Of a stretch of DNA of 64,000 nucleotides, positions 53,447 through 62,155 are shown in pieces. The stretch is taken from positions 92,892-156,891 of the forward strand of contig NZ_KV789188.1 in NCBI RefSeq assembly GCF_001807485.1, given 5' to 3'. Position 1 is the stretch's first letter; the number at the start of each line of letters is the position of its first letter. The position numbers were made by a program, and so were the translations under genes. The notes under the pieces are model-generated. The model worked only from the letters and a program-made list of their open reading frames with translations. It did not search any database and had not been told where the DNA came from. This stretch comes from Corynebacterium sp. HMSC08A12. GTDB lineage: Bacteria; Actinomycetota; Actinomycetes; Mycobacteriales; Mycobacteriaceae.

Positions 53447-54500
53447 AGGGCGGTTAGCGCGCTTCGCCGAGTGGCGCCGCAACCGACCGTTCGTGCCGGG
53501 GCTGTTGGTGCTGCTTTCGGGTGTTGTGATTATGACGCCCGCGTATCTGACGCTGCGCATTTCCGACCTTCTGGTGATGATCTCCACGCTGTCGGGGGTT
53601 TCCACGCTCTTCCTGGGCGCGGCGCAGATCATGTTCGCACTGGGGATTTGGCTGAAGCCTGCCACGGCTCCCTACCTGGGGGTTTTCGCCATTTTGGTAT
53701 CGCTGGTGGCGCTTCCGGCCTCCAATATCGGCGGGTTCTTGTTGGGTTCGCTGTTGGGTATTTTCGGCGGGGCGTTTGCCCTGGCGTGGGAGTCGGGGGA
53801 GCGCAAGCCGAAGAAGACCCGGAGCAAGAGCTCCGGGGGCGGCGCCGGCGGCGAGACTGAGGCCGAGGATGCCGAGAGCGAAGCCGATACCGAGGGCGAG
53901 CCACGTTCCGACAGGGGCTCCGACGGCGGATACTCCGCGACCGTGGCGGCCCTGCTGGTGGCGGTGGGGATCGCGACCGGCGTGGGCATCCTGAATGCGA
54001 ATGCCCCGTACAGCGTGGCGCAGCCAGCGCGCGTGGGCGACGTCGGCCAGGTCACCGCAGATAACGTGACCTTCAAGGGGAACGTGCGCGTCGGCGTGGA
54101 CTCCGTGGGTACGGAGCAGGGCGGCCGCGACCTGCTGCGCATCACCGGCGACCGGCTGGAGATCAAGAACCTGCAGATCAAGCTGCCCGGACAGTGGGGC
54201 GACGGGCTGATGCAGACCGGCCCGGATGTGGAGACCTACGTGATCGAAGGCCCCGTCGTGGTGGAGGCTACGTCCCTGGAGGCCGTGCCCGCGCTGGCCG
54301 AGATCTCCACGGTGCCGGTGAAGGTGGACATTTCCGCTGGTGCTGGGGATGTGCTGCACCAGCTGGGTCTAGTGCCCAGCGAGGCGCCGATCCCGGACCC
54401 GGTGATGGAGGTCGTCTCCCTGAAACAGGTGAAGCTGGACCTGATGCACCTGACCGGGCGGGATATGAACGCCCCGGTGGTTCACCTGTACCCGCTTTAG
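53436..54500 (+). CDS. DUF6114 membrane protein with added exported domain
   Basis: Residues 1-120 fit DUF6114: FAEWRRNRPFVPGLLVLLSG, three more helices, then a basic end. A Lys/Ser/Glu/Asp linker follows (about 125-165), then another membrane segment (ATVAALLVAVGIATGVGIL) and a ~160-residue beta-rich extracellular domain. That domain resembles the DUF6230 partner in style, with repeated strand patterns such as LLRITGDRLEIKNLQIKLPG. The usual DUF6114 protein lacks this second half. It is translationally coupled to the DUF6230 gene. The role is unknown, perhaps envelope lipid-related. Confidence 0.68.
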   Translation: MPAKGRLARFAEWRRNRPFVPGLLVLLSGVVIMTPAYLTLRISDLLVMISTLSGVSTLFLGAAQIMFALGIWLKPATAPYLGVFAILVSLVALPASNIGGFLLGSLLGIFGGAFALAWESGERKPKKTRSKSSGGGAGGETEAEDAESEADTEGEPRSDRGSDGGYSATVAALLVAVGIATGVGILNANAPYSVAQPARVGDVGQVTADNVTFKGNVRVGVDSVGTEQGGRDLLRITGDRLEIKNLQIKLPGQWGDGLMQTGPDVETYVIEGPVVVEATSLEAVPALAEISTVPVKVDISAGAGDVLHQLGLVPSEAPIPDPVMEVVSLKQVKLDLMHLTGRDMNAPVVHLYPL

Positions 54501-54620
54501 CGGCGGGCTAACAGCTCGACCGCCCCGCGCGGAAAGTCAGTACGCTGGGATGCAGTTAACTTAAGCAAACAACTACATCTCGAATAAGTACCGACTACAT
54601 ACCGACACAGGAGTTTCCCC

Positions 54621-55430
54621 ATGGCGAATCCATTTTCTAAGGGCTGGAAATACTTGATGCAGTCCCTCGACACCAAGATCGAGGAGAACGCGGATCCCCA
54701 TGTGCAGATCCAGCAGGCCACGGAAGCGGCCCGCAAGCAGCACCAGCAGATTTCCGAAAGCGCAGCCCGCGTGATCGGTAACCGTAACCAGCTGGAAATG
54801 AAGATGAATCGCCTGCAGCAGGATGCGGAGAAGCTCGCGGGAAACGCCCGCACCGCCATTCAACAAGCCGATAAGGCCGCGGCCGACGGCGACCAGGCAA
54901 AGGCCAACGAGCTGAACCAGACGGCAGAGCTGTTCGCATCTCAGCTGGTCACGGTTGAGCAGCAGCTTGAGGAGACCAAGCAGCTGTACTCCGGCGCGGA
55001 AGAGGCCGCCCGTCAGGCGCAGCAGCAACAGCAGCAGTCCGCCGCCCGCCTCGAGGATCAGATGGCGCAGATCAACCAGCTGCGTTCCCAGGTGGATCAG
55101 GCCAAGATGCAGGAGGCCACCGCGAACTCCATGCAGCAGATGGATGGCCTGGTGCAAAACGATGACGTGCCGACCCTGGACAGCGTGCGCGAGAAGATCG
55201 AGCAGCGCTACGCTCAGGCGCTCGGCAGCCAGGAGCTCGTCGAGAACTCCGTGCAGGGCCGCATGACGGAGATTGAATCCGCTGGTAACGACATGCGCGC
55301 CAGCTCCCGCCTGGAGGAAATCCGCGCCCAGCTGAATGCCGAGAACGGTGCGAACGGCGCGAACGCCCTCGAGCAGGGCGAGGGCAACGGCGATGGCACT
55401 GGCGAGGCTCAAGGCGAGCTGGAGCGCTAA
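54621..55430 (+). CDS. pspA: PspA/IM30 (ESCRT-III-like) membrane-stress protein
   Basis: This 269-residue, almost entirely alpha-helical coiled-coil protein begins MANPFSKGWKYLMQSLDTKI, the amphipathic helix that binds stressed membranes, followed by heptad-rich helices with long Gln runs (AQQQQQQSAA). Such proteins polymerise on membranes to maintain integrity. The C-terminal ~40 residues are Gly/Glu/Asn-rich. CAGGAG lies about nine bases before the ATG. No pspBC or clgR gene is adjacent. Confidence 0.88.
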   Translation: MANPFSKGWKYLMQSLDTKIEENADPHVQIQQATEAARKQHQQISESAARVIGNRNQLEMKMNRLQQDAEKLAGNARTAIQQADKAAADGDQAKANELNQTAELFASQLVTVEQQLEETKQLYSGAEEAARQAQQQQQQSAARLEDQMAQINQLRSQVDQAKMQEATANSMQQMDGLVQNDDVPTLDSVREKIEQRYAQALGSQELVENSVQGRMTEIESAGNDMRASSRLEEIRAQLNAENGANGANALEQGEGNGDGTGEAQGELER

Positions 55431-55526
55431 CCCGCTAACCCTCTGCGACCAGCAAACCTGGTGTAAAGTATCCAAGGTTCGCGGGTGCACCAATGCGCCC
55501 GCCTTTTACATCGTGGAGGGATACTT

Positions 55527-57110
55527 TTGTCTGAAGAATCTATTTCTGACGCCACCAACTCCGACCGCGCGGAGCACTCCGTCCCTCCCGGCGAGCCCGC
55601 GCCCGGCGCAAAGCTCCTAATCGGTGTGCTCGTCGCCGCGGCTTTCGTGGTGATTCTCAACGAGACCACCTTGGCCGTGGCTTTGCCCGTTTTGATGGGA
55701 GAGTTTGGCGTCACCGCCGATGCAGCGCAATGGCTGACCACAGCATTCATGCTCACGATGGCCGTGGTCATCCCGATGACCGGCTACATCATGCAGCGCT
55801 TCCGCCTGCGCTCGATCTACGCGACGGCGCTGACGACCTTCCTGGTCGGCACGGTGCTCGCGGCCGCGGCGCCGACGTTCCCGATCCTGCTGCTGGCGCG
55901 TGTGATCCAGGCCAGCGGCACGGCGCTGGTGATCCCGATGCTGATGACCACCATCATCCGGCTGGTTCCCATTAACCGCCGCGGTGCGGTATTCGGCCTG
56001 GTCTCGGTGGTTATTGCGGTGGCTCCGGCGCTAGGCCCGACGTTTTCCGGCGTGGTGCTGGAGGCTTTGGGATGGCGGTGGATCTTCATCCTCGTCGCCC
56101 CGCTGGTGCTGATTTCCCTGGTCGCGGGCCTGTTCCTGGTGAAGAACTTCGAGGAGCCGAGCCGCCCCTCCCTGGACGTGCTCTCTGTTTTCCTCTCCGC
56201 ATTCGGTTTTGCGGGCCTGGTGTACGGCCTGGCCGGCCTGTCGGAGCTGGCCGATGGTCTGCCGGTGCAGCGCCTGATCATCCTGGCTGCGGGCGCGGTG
56301 ATCCTGGCGGTATTCTTCCTGCGCCAGCGTTCCCTGGAGCGCAGCTCTAAGCCGGGCGCCACTCCGCTGTTGAACCTGCAGCCGGTGCGTGTGCGCGAGT
56401 ACAACCTCTCGCTGGGGCTGCTGCTGTTTACGTTCTCCATGCTCTTCGGCTTCATCATTCTGATGCCGCTGTACGCGCAGAACGTCGCGGGCCTGTCGGA
56501 GCTGAAGACCGGCATGGTTTCCCTGCCCGGCGGCCTGGTTATGGGCCTGCTGGGGCCAGCGGTCGGCCGTGCCTACGACGCGCGTGGCGCCCGCCCGCTG
56601 ATTATCCCGGGCAGCATTTTGATCACCATCGGCATGATGGGCTTTGCCGCCCTGGAGCAGACGGAGCACCTGTTTTCTTGGGTTGGTTCCGGCACGTGGC
56701 CGGCGTTTGTGCAGCTCATGCTTGTTACGGTCGTGTTGAACTTGGGCATTGCTTTGATGATGACGCCCCTTATGTCCAACGCTCTGGCGGCCGTTCCGGA
56801 CTCTTTGGCTTCCCACGCGCAGGCAATTTTGAATACTTTCCAGCAGGTTGCCGGTGGCGCGGGCACAGCGATTTTCGTGGCTGTGATGACGTTCGCCTCC
56901 ACGCGCTACGCCTCTAGCCATGCGGCGGAGTTGGCAGGCCTGGGTGCCACGGATCCTGCACTGGCTGAGGCGCAGGTGGTGGGCCAGGGCATCCACGTGG
57001 CGTTCCTGGTTGCGGCTTTCGCCTCGGTCGTTCTGATGGTGGCCGCGGCGTTTGTGAAGCTGGATGCGCGGGAATCCGCGCACCCGGGGGCACCCCAGGA
57101 GGTCGCTTAG
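55527..57110 (+). CDS. MFS drug exporter, DHA2 (14-helix, EmrB/QacA) family
   Basis: This 527-residue protein has 14 predicted helices. The motif NETTLAVALPVLMGEFG at helix 1 is the DHA2 signature, followed by WLTTAFMLTMAVVIPMTGYI and ALGPTFSGVVLEALGWRWIF (motif C). TTG at 55527 has TGGAGGG seven bases upstream and is preferred over a start 14 codons earlier that overlaps the upstream leader. Substrates are unknown. Expression is probably independent, as no regulator is adjacent. Confidence 0.88.
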   Translation: MSEESISDATNSDRAEHSVPPGEPAPGAKLLIGVLVAAAFVVILNETTLAVALPVLMGEFGVTADAAQWLTTAFMLTMAVVIPMTGYIMQRFRLRSIYATALTTFLVGTVLAAAAPTFPILLLARVIQASGTALVIPMLMTTIIRLVPINRRGAVFGLVSVVIAVAPALGPTFSGVVLEALGWRWIFILVAPLVLISLVAGLFLVKNFEEPSRPSLDVLSVFLSAFGFAGLVYGLAGLSELADGLPVQRLIILAAGAVILAVFFLRQRSLERSSKPGATPLLNLQPVRVREYNLSLGLLLFTFSMLFGFIILMPLYAQNVAGLSELKTGMVSLPGGLVMGLLGPAVGRAYDARGARPLIIPGSILITIGMMGFAALEQTEHLFSWVGSGTWPAFVQLMLVTVVLNLGIALMMTPLMSNALAAVPDSLASHAQAILNTFQQVAGGAGTAIFVAVMTFASTRYASSHAAELAGLGATDPALAEAQVVGQGIHVAFLVAAFASVVLMVAAAFVKLDARESAHPGAPQEVA

Positions 57111-57114
57111 GTAG

Positions 57115-57843
57115 TTATCCCGCAGTGTGGCTGATTACTTTGGCCAATGCATCGGGACGGCTCCACATCGGCCAGTGTCCGGTGGGAAGATCAATAACGT
57201 CGATATGGTCGAGCCGGGCTACTTCAGCGAACATGGCGTGTCCCTCTTCGGCCAACTCCAGTACTTGCTCACTTGGTATAGAGCAGCACACCATCGTGGT
57301 CGGCACGCTGAAGCGGTCATTGTTGGTTAGTTCGACCGCTGCACGCATGACAGGTCCCGGTTCGGCGACGGCTTTCTCTCGGAAGCGCTGGAGGTGCTCT
57401 GCGCTAAGGCCTTTAAGACTGGCCTGTTGACCGAGCTCTTCGAAAGAGGGTAGGGGCACCTCCGCGACCGACTCGGGGAGATCCGGGGCGAAGACGCTAC
57501 CGGGTAAGACGGGACCGGAGTCGACCCACACAACCCGCTGGATCAGTTCCGGGTGTCGATCGATGACGACACTGACCGGAGCATTAGCACCGCTGTGTGC
57601 GACGAGAACTACATTGCCTCCTTGCGCGTCGACAACTGATTGGATCGCCGCGACTTGCTCCTCGAGAGTCCTGTTTGCGCGCTGTGGGTCTTGATCGTCG
57701 AGGCCGGGAAGAGTGATGGGAATAGCCTGCATGCCGTTGGATGTCAGCTGTTCGGCGACTTCGTCCCATGCCCATGCCCCAAGCCAATGACCCGCGACCA
57801 GGATTATCACGGGAGGGGTCTTTTCCTGCTGTTTTGATGTCAT
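57115..57843 (-). CDS. Alpha/beta hydrolase
   Basis: This 242-residue hydrolase has the oxyanion region VAGHWLGAWAWDEVA, the nucleophile elbow AHSGAN (Ser catalytic; the usual GxSxG first Gly is Ala) and the late histidine in TGHWPMW. The fold resembles plant esterase and salicylate-binding-type hydrolases. It is divergent from a WYL regulator 73 bases away that probably controls it. Base composition of this pair is visibly less G/C-rich than the neighbours, hinting at later acquisition. Confidence 0.82.
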   Translation of the reverse strand: MTSKQQEKTPPVIILVAGHWLGAWAWDEVAEQLTSNGMQAIPITLPGLDDQDPQRANRTLEEQVAAIQSVVDAQGGNVVLVAHSGANAPVSVVIDRHPELIQRVVWVDSGPVLPGSVFAPDLPESVAEVPLPSFEELGQQASLKGLSAEHLQRFREKAVAEPGPVMRAAVELTNNDRFSVPTTMVCCSIPSEQVLELAEEGHAMFAEVARLDHIDVIDLPTGHWPMWSRPDALAKVISHTAG

Positions 57844-57916
57844 GGTGCCATCATGGCAGTGCTGTTGGACAGCAGTGTGTCACTATTTATGTCATGAATT
57901 TTGAACGGGCAATTCC

Positions 57917-58612
57917 ATGAAGCGATCCGAGCGTCTTCACGCTCTCGCAGATGTTTTGCGGCGTAGCGGTTCCCGCGGAATTAGTGCTGAGCGCTTGGCA
58001 AGCGAGTTTGAGGTGTCGGTCCGCACCATCAAGCGTGACCTAGCTGCGTTGGAAAGTGCCGGACTGCCCATCTGGTCGCGCCCTGGTCCGGGCGGTGGAT
58101 ATGGTCTGGTCCCAGGTGCATCGCTTCCCCCGGTGCGGCTGTCCCCGACGGAGGCAATGGCCTTGTTGGCTGCGAGCGTATCGACCGATGCGCCGTATGC
58201 CGACCTGGCAACAACGGCGGCAGAGAAGATCGTCGAGGTTCTTGATCCTCGGACGCGACAGCAAGCTGAGCGCCTAGCTGAGCGCGTGTGGGTTAATCCT
58301 TCTGCTGCTTCGTTGAGGACGACACGCTCTGCATTGGAGCAAGCGATGACGGACCAAAAGGTGGCTCGGATTCAGTACGTCACCAGCGAGGGGGTCGAAA
58401 CCTGCCGCGATGTTGAACCGGTGCTGTTCGCCTTTACCGACGGGCGTTGGTATCTGGTCGCATGGTGCCGATTGCGATCAGCGATCCGTTGGTTCGCGCT
58501 GTCACGGGTGAAGAAGGCCGTTGTTACCAGTGAGACTTGTTCTGGTCACGACATCAAGGAGGTTGGCATACCGCCCGTCCATGCGCGAAGCGTCAATCCT
58601 CATCACTGGTAA
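57917..58612 (+). CDS. HTH-WYL family transcriptional regulator
   Basis: This 231-residue regulator has an N-terminal DeoR-type helix-turn-helix (GISAERLASEFEVSVRTIKR, DLAALESAGLPIWSRPGPGG) and a C-terminal WYL ligand-binding domain (DGRWYLVAWCRLRSAIRWF, where WYL is literal). WYL proteins sense ligands or single-stranded DNA. The gap to the divergent hydrolase holds TGTCACTATTTATGTCATGA-like dyad sequence, a candidate operator. It is convergent with dprE2. Confidence 0.87.
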   Translation: MKRSERLHALADVLRRSGSRGISAERLASEFEVSVRTIKRDLAALESAGLPIWSRPGPGGGYGLVPGASLPPVRLSPTEAMALLAASVSTDAPYADLATTAAEKIVEVLDPRTRQQAERLAERVWVNPSAASLRTTRSALEQAMTDQKVARIQYVTSEGVETCRDVEPVLFAFTDGRWYLVAWCRLRSAIRWFALSRVKKAVVTSETCSGHDIKEVGIPPVHARSVNPHHW

Positions 58613-58643
58613 AACAGCCGATCAACGGTCCTGGACAGTACAA

Positions 58644-59402
58644 CTACAGCGGCAGCTTGCGCAGGATCGGCAGCGGCAGGTGCTTCAGGATCAGCATGAT
58701 CGGGCGGAACAGGGGGTGCACCCAGATCAGGGACTTGCGGTTATCCACGGCCTTGGCGATGGCCTTAGCCACGTCTTCCTTGTCCACGGTCAGCGGCGCG
58801 TCCTCCAGGTCCTTGGTCATGTTGGTGCGCACCTGGCCCGGGCGGACGGTCAGCACGCGCACGCCGGTGCCACGCAGGGCCTCGTTCAGCATGCGGTAGA
58901 AGCCATCCAGGCCAGCCTTGGTGGAGCCGTAGACGAAGTTGGAGCGACGGACCATCTCACCAGCAACGGTGGAGAATGCCACGATCTGGCCGTGGCCCTG
59001 CTTCTTCATGTAATCCGCCAGCAGCACACCAACGGAGACGGCGCCGGTGAAGTTCACCTGCGCGGCCTGCACGGCCAGCTTCTGGTTGGTCCACTGCTTC
59101 TCGTTATCGCCCAGGATTCCGAACGCAACGATGGCCAGGTCCACGTCGCCGTGGCTGAAGATTTCCTCGAAAACCTGCGGGTGGGAATCGAAGTCCACTG
59201 CGTCGAAGGTGACGGGTACGACCTCGCTGGCACCGGCGGCGTTCATGCGTGCGGTGGCGTCATCCAAAGACTCGCCAGCACGGGCGGCCAGGATCACGCG
59301 CGCGGGGCCGCGGGAGAGGAACTCCTCGACGACGGCGAGACCCATGTCGGACGCGCCGCCGAGCAGCAGGATGGACTGGGGTTTGCCAACGGCATCAATC
59401 AT
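58644..59402 (-). CDS. dprE2: Decaprenylphosphoryl-2-keto-ribose reductase DprE2
   Basis: This short-chain dehydrogenase acts with DprE1 to convert decaprenylphosphoryl ribose to the arabinose form, the only arabinan donor for the cell wall. The NAD-binding motif is LLLGGASDMGLAVVEEFLSR, and the active-site Tyr-Lys is in YGSTKAGLDGFY. The 252-residue length is as expected. It lies 32 bases downstream of dprE1 in the same unit. Confidence 0.94.
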   Translation of the reverse strand: MIDAVGKPQSILLLGGASDMGLAVVEEFLSRGPARVILAARAGESLDDATARMNAAGASEVVPVTFDAVDFDSHPQVFEEIFSHGDVDLAIVAFGILGDNEKQWTNQKLAVQAAQVNFTGAVSVGVLLADYMKKQGHGQIVAFSTVAGEMVRRSNFVYGSTKAGLDGFYRMLNEALRGTGVRVLTVRPGQVRTNMTKDLEDAPLTVDKEDVAKAIAKAVDNRKSLIWVHPLFRPIMLILKHLPLPILRKLPL

Positions 59403-59434
59403 TGTGACTCTCTTTCGGGTGGGTGGGGATGCGA

Positions 59435-60847
59435 CTAGAGCTCGAGGCGGCGGGACATGTCGGAGGCGAAAACCCCCGTCGGGTCAATGCGCTTGCGGGT
59501 GGCCAGCCAGCCGGGCAGGCCGGGGTACATCTTGTGGAAGTTCTCGGCAGAGGTGCGGGACTCCTTGGCCAGGTACAGGCGGCCGCCGAACTCCATCACG
59601 CGACGGTCCAGATCATCCAGGAAGGCGCCCAGGCCCGGCTTGATCGGGAAGTCCACGCAGACGTTCCAGCCCGGCATCGGGTAGCTCAGCGGGGCCTTGT
59701 TGCCCTCGCCGAACAGCTTGAATACGTTCAGCGCGGAGTAGTGGCCGGAAGCCTGGATGTCGCGGATGATCTCCTTGAACGGCTCCACGGCCTCCGTCGG
59801 CACGACGAACTGGTACTGCAGGAAGCCCTTGGAACCATAGCCGCGGTTCCACTCGCCGATCAGATCCAGCGGCTGGTAGAACTGCGTGAGGTTCTGCACC
59901 TGGTTGCGGTACTCGCCGGACTTCAGCCACCACAGCTCGCCGATAGCCACCATGGACAGCTTGTTCATGGTGAAGCTCGGGAAAATATCCGGCACGGTCA
60001 TCAGCTGCGGGGCCTTGAACTTCAGCGGATCCTTCGCCAGCTTCGGCGCGTATTCCTTCAGCTGGTCCAGGGTTGCCAGGGAGCCGCGGGAGATCGCGGC
60101 GCGGCCCAGCTTCGGCTCCGGGCTGATCGCGTCGAACCAGGCGGAGGAGTAGGTGAAGTTGTGCTCCGAACCATCGGAGTGGAACGCGATGGTTTCGTCC
60201 AGGGAGTGCGTCATGTCGCCATCGGCGATGAAGTACGCGGTCTCCGTCTTCGTCATCTCAATCGTCGCGCGCAGGATGATGCCGGTCAGGCCCATGCCGC
60301 CGACGGTGGCCCAGAACAGCTCGCCGTCCGGGTCGTCCTCGGAGCCCTCCGGGGTCAGGTGCAGCACGCGCCCGTCGGCCACCAGCAGCTCCATGGAGCG
60401 AACGTGGTTGCCGAAGGAACCCGCGGAGTGGTGGTTCTTGCCGTGAATATCCGGGCCGATAGCGCCGCCAATGGTCACCTGGCGCGTGCCGGGCAGCACC
60501 GGCACCCACAGGCCGTAGGGCAGGGCGGCCTTCATCAGCTGATCCAACGTCACGCCCGCATCCACGTCAACGAGGGCGGTATCGGGGTTGATGCTGTGGA
60601 TCGTGTTCAGCTGCTGCATGTCGATAACGAGCCCGCCGGCGTTCATGGCCGGGTCGCCGTAGCTACGGCCCATGCCACGGGCGATCACGCCACGCTGCAG
60701 GTGGCTGGGCTTATCCGCATTATCGTCGGCCACGCGCGCGACGGCGGCGGCAATCTGATCGACATCCTGCGTAGACAGAACTTCGGCGGTCGTGGGGGCG
60801 GTGCGACCCCACCCGGTGAGGGTACGAGTGCTGGTGTGCAATTCCAT
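59435..60847 (-). CDS. dprE1: Decaprenylphosphoryl-ribose oxidase DprE1
   Basis: This FAD-dependent oxidase of the VAO family makes the 2-keto intermediate for DprE2. The FAD-domain motif [16 protein letters not shown] and the catalytic His region [17 protein letters not shown] are present. Cys397 in [11 protein letters not shown] is the position attacked by benzothiazinones in mycobacteria, so the enzyme should be sensitive. ATG at 60847 gives a 470-residue protein, and a TAGGGT -10 hexamer lies seven bases upstream. The longer open frame upstream is probably not translated. Confidence 0.95.
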   Translation of the reverse strand: MELHTSTRTLTGWGRTAPTTAEVLSTQDVDQIAAAVARVADDNADKPSHLQRGVIARGMGRSYGDPAMNAGGLVIDMQQLNTIHSINPDTALVDVDAGVTLDQLMKAALPYGLWVPVLPGTRQVTIGGAIGPDIHGKNHHSAGSFGNHVRSMELLVADGRVLHLTPEGSEDDPDGELFWATVGGMGLTGIILRATIEMTKTETAYFIADGDMTHSLDETIAFHSDGSEHNFTYSSAWFDAISPEPKLGRAAISRGSLATLDQLKEYAPKLAKDPLKFKAPQLMTVPDIFPSFTMNKLSMVAIGELWWLKSGEYRNQVQNLTQFYQPLDLIGEWNRGYGSKGFLQYQFVVPTEAVEPFKEIIRDIQASGHYSALNVFKLFGEGNKAPLSYPMPGWNVCVDFPIKPGLGAFLDDLDRRVMEFGGRLYLAKESRTSAENFHKMYPGLPGWLATRKRIDPTGVFASDMSRRLEL

Positions 60848-60854
60848 GTTCTCT

Positions 60855-60860
60855 ACCCTA
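60855..60860 (-). promoter_or_regulatory. -10 hexamer of dprE1-dprE2, leaderless start
   Basis: TAGGGT on the minus strand is seven bases before the ATG at 60847. Confidence 0.55.
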
Positions 60861-60936
60861 GCGCCCGGGTGCGACAACCCCTGGGCGCGGCGCCGCGTGG
60901 GGCTCAAGTTGCCAGCGTTTTCGCAGTTGCGGTGTG

Positions 60937-60953
60937 GGCGGCGTCACTAAGAA
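60937..60953 (+). repeat. Intergenic copy of the dispersed GGGCGTCA motif
   Basis: It reads GGCGGCGTCACTAAGAA, between the unknown protein gene and dprE1. Confidence 0.55.
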
Positions 60954-60967
60954 AAGGCGAAAAAGAG

Positions 60968-61282
60968 CTAGTAGAGCTCCATGATCTGGCGGATCTCCTC
61001 CGGCAGCTCCTCGGGCTCGGTGATGGTGGGGCCGTCGTATTCGCGCAGGATGTCGCGCACGCGCTGGCGGCTGGTGCTGTCGAGGATGGGCAGTTCCTGG
61101 GCCATGAGGCGCGTCATGAACTCGTTGAGCGGCAGGTTCGTGCGGGTGGAGGCCTCGTAGCTGCTTTCCTTACCGACGCCACCGACTCGCACCGGTGCAC
61201 TCCTGTGCTCCTGCTCGGCGGGGGAGAGCTTGGAACGCTTGAAGAGTTTCGCGGAGGCGGGGAACCTATCAAAAACAGCCAT
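60968..61282 (-). CDS. Small hypothetical protein, 104 residues
   Basis: I do not recognise a family. The protein is charged and largely helical in appearance, with a basic N-terminus (MAVFDRFPASAKLFKRSKLS) and an acidic C-terminus (TEPEELPEEIRQIMELY). ATG at 61282 is chosen because a TATGAT -10 hexamer lies seven bases upstream and the preceding frame reads through another gene. It is divergent from the next hypothetical gene and upstream of dprE1 on the same strand. Confidence 0.7.
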   Translation of the reverse strand: MAVFDRFPASAKLFKRSKLSPAEQEHRSAPVRVGGVGKESSYEASTRTNLPLNEFMTRLMAQELPILDSTSRQRVRDILREYDGPTITEPEELPEEIRQIMELY

Positions 61283-61318
61283 GGGGAAGATCATAGTCGG
61301 TGGTAACCTCCAATAGCG

Positions 61319-62131
61319 ATGAGCACAACTGCCCCTGAAAGCACTGCCGCCGAGTCTGGTGCCGCCGCGAGTACCGCGGCCCCCGGCGCGGACCCCGCGG
61401 GCTCCGGCGCCACTCCCGGCGCGCCCGAGCCCGTCCGCTACGACCCGATCATGGTCGTGGCCGCCGCAGGCCCCGCCGACGATCCCACTTTCGCCATCTG
61501 GCAGGTGGAAACCGACCCCGACGTGCAACTTGGAGACTTTTCCGGCGCCTGGCTGATCGACGGCGCAGGCATCCACGGCTTCGCCGCCAGCGCGGATTGG
61601 ATCGAGGGGACCGACGACCGCGCGGCCATGCTCGCCGCCCTGCTTCGCTATCCCGTGCTGTTTGTGGGCGACGAGGCGGCGGCGAAGGTGCTGCCTAGTG
61701 ACGTTGCGCTGGTTGATGTGGCGGCAACGGAGGTCGCTCTTAATGACGCCCTCACCTCCGCCAAGCAGTACTTCAGCGCCGAGTTCCCGGGGGAGAAGCA
61801 GCCGGCGTGGGGGAGCTTCCGTACGTTGGCGGAGTTCCGGGAGGCCGAGGTCGGCGCTGGCGGGGCTGGTGGCGGCGCGGGTGCTGCCGACGATAGCGCT
61901 GGTGCTGGCGCGGAGGGAAGCGCGGGCGCGGGCGAAGGGGAAGCAGAGTGCGCCGGAAGCGAGGCCGAGCGCGAGGCCGTGGCGACGGCGCTGCAAGAGG
62001 CCGCCGCGCTGCGCGGCTGGATCGCGCAGTACAACGCATTCGACAAGTTGCGAGTCCGCCGACTTGGCCCTGTGATCAGCGAGTTTGTGACTGCTCAGAC
62101 GCTTCCGCTGGTTCTCGCCCAGCGAGGTTAG
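61319..62131 (+). CDS. Hypothetical protein with Ala/Gly/Glu-rich segments
   Basis: I do not recognise this 270-residue protein. It has an Ala/Ser/Pro/Gly-rich first ~40 residues, a compact part (YDPIMVVAAAGPADDPTFAI through ALLRYPVLFVGDE), a low-complexity AGAGGAGGGAGAADDSAGAG stretch and a helical end. The ATG lies nine bases after a TAACCT hexamer. The strong third-position G/C preference supports a real gene. It is followed after 24 bases by another unknown gene. Confidence 0.68.
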   Translation: MSTTAPESTAAESGAAASTAAPGADPAGSGATPGAPEPVRYDPIMVVAAAGPADDPTFAIWQVETDPDVQLGDFSGAWLIDGAGIHGFAASADWIEGTDDRAAMLAALLRYPVLFVGDEAAAKVLPSDVALVDVAATEVALNDALTSAKQYFSAEFPGEKQPAWGSFRTLAEFREAEVGAGGAGGGAGAADDSAGAGAEGSAGAGEGEAECAGSEAEREAVATALQEAAALRGWIAQYNAFDKLRVRRLGPVISEFVTAQTLPLVLAQRG

Positions 62132-62155
62132 CCGGGCGCCATTACGCTTAGGTGC

